Assembly: GCA_019419405.1 (NCBI GenBank)
Contig: DYAA01000226.1
Location: forward strand, 1-6,428
DNA: 6,428 nt
Source of the DNA: Collinsella sp.
GTDB taxonomy: Bacteria > Actinomycetota > Coriobacteriia > Coriobacteriales > Coriobacteriaceae
Reading direction: 5' to 3'
Below the pieces are notes generated by a model. It ran no database searches, was not told where the DNA came from, and saw nothing but the letters and a program-made list of their open reading frames with translations. Of the stretch, positions 5,729 to 6,428 are shown piece after piece. Numbering within the stretch: position 1 is the first letter of the stretch; every line of letters begins with the position of its first letter. The position numbers and the translations under genes were made by a program.

Positions 5729-6428
5729 GGTGGACCATCTCCTCGGTAATGCGAACGATATCGGTGACCTCGCTCACCTGTGCAAAGACGGGAGAGACGG
5801 AGGATGCCAGACGATGAGAAAGCTCTATGACCTGGGGAGGCTCCACGTAGGCACGCCGCATGAGATCGATGTTCGAGAATAGCTCGTGCGTGCGGCCGCG
5901 GTCGAGGATGCGACCGTCGGCCATTACTACGATACGCTCGGCAAAGTCGGAAACGACTTCCATGTCGTGACAGACCATAATCACGGCGCATCCGCGCTCG
6001 GCCATGGTGCGCACCGTTTCCATGACGGTCATGCACTCGCGGTAATCAAGGCCGCTCGTGGGCTCGTCGAGCACGACGATCTTGGGCTCAACAACTACGA
6101 CGGAGGCAAGCGCCACCATTTGTCGCTGGCCGCGCGAAAGCGAGAAAGGTGCCTCATCGGCAGGCAGGCCAAAGCGGTCGATAACGAGTCGAGCGCGACG
6201 CAGAGCCTCGGCACGGTCGATGCCGGCAAGCTCTAGGCCAAAAGCGACCTCGTCGAGTACGGTATCCTTGCAGATCTGGCGGTCGGGGTTTTGGAAGAGG
6301 GTTGCGACTTCGCGGGCGATGCGGCTCGTGGGAACGGCTGCGGTGTCCAGCCCCGTGACGCGCACGCTGCCCGAGGCGGGCTTGAGCAGGCCTGTGAGCA
6401 GCTTGGTGAGCGTGGTCTTGCCGGCACC
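5721..6428 (-). CDS. ECF transporter ATPase component (EcfA type), 5' end outside window
   Basis: ABC ATPase that powers the ECF importer with the EcfT encoded just downstream. The window edge cuts the gene inside Walker A: the first visible residues are GAGKTT (minus strand from 6428), and 235 residues remain. An apparent start at 6365 is internal. Visible motifs, in visible-residue numbers: Q-loop TLFQNP (Gln46), signature LSRGQ (97-101), Walker B IVVLDEP (Asp121, Glu122), D-loop SGLD, and switch His154 in VCHD. The signature has Arg where LSGGQ has Gly. A C-terminal stretch of about 60 residues follows (DRGRTHELF and onward), as in EcfA/CbiO proteins. The missing part could be a short N-terminus or, as in some actinobacterial ECF systems, a second fused ATPase domain; this cannot be judged here. 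Confidence 0.92.
   Translation of the reverse strand, partial: GAGKTTLTKLLTGLLKPASGSVRVTGLDTAAVPTSRIAREVATLFQNPDRQICKDTVLDEVAFGLELAGIDRAEALRRARLVIDRFGLPADEAPFSLSRGQRQMVALASVVVVEPKIVVLDEPTSGLDYRECMTVMETVRTMAERGCAVIMVCHDMEVVSDFAERIVVMADGRILDRGRTHELFSNIDLMRRAYVEPPQVIELSHRLASSVSPVFAQVSEVTDIVRITEEMVHRG

Overview
The window looks like chromosomal DNA of a moderately high-GC actinobacterium of the Coriobacteriia, most like Collinsella or a relative. This rests on codon use, protein style and gene content recalled from that group, not on a database search. It holds five genes, two of them cut by the window edges, and nothing mobile: no CRISPR array, insertion sequence, tRNA or rRNA was seen.

Layout: (1) positions 1-1203 (+) are the 3' part of a membrane-anchored Ser/Thr protein kinase. 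(2) A perfect GC-rich palindrome at 1208-1230 terminates it and the convergent gene behind it. (3) Positions 1241-2374 (-) encode a secreted coiled-coil protein with a lysozyme-like C-terminal domain, probably a peptidoglycan hydrolase. (4) Positions 2375-2768 are a 394-bp divergent intergenic region. Its left part carries a nested cluster of palindromes with half-sites resembling MerR/SoxR-type operators, and its right end carries a probable promoter for the next gene. (5) Positions 2769-4025 (+) encode an ATP-grasp carboxylate-amine ligase of the D-aspartate-ligase type. (6) After an 84-bp gap with a strong hairpin and a possible internal promoter, 4110-4856 (+) encodes an Asp/Glu racemase-superfamily enzyme with both catalytic cysteines. 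(7) Positions 4857-4981 hold a small hairpin and then a long perfect terminator palindrome between convergent genes. (8) Positions 4982-5728 (-) and 5721-6428 (-) encode the EcfT membrane protein and part of the ATPase of an ECF-type vitamin or metal transporter. The two genes overlap by 8 bp.

The most coherent biological reading is a cell-wall theme. The racemase could make a D-amino acid (D-Asp or D-Glu), the ATP-grasp ligase could attach it to a peptidoglycan precursor, and the divergent hydrolase would act on the finished wall. The kinase may be a neighbour only. The ECF genes are a separate transcription unit, and their substrate cannot be read because no S component lies in the window. 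I found no clearly novel system. The items most worth a second look are the ligase-racemase pair, the nested palindromes at 2438-2481, and the hairpin/promoter overlap at 4035-4073.
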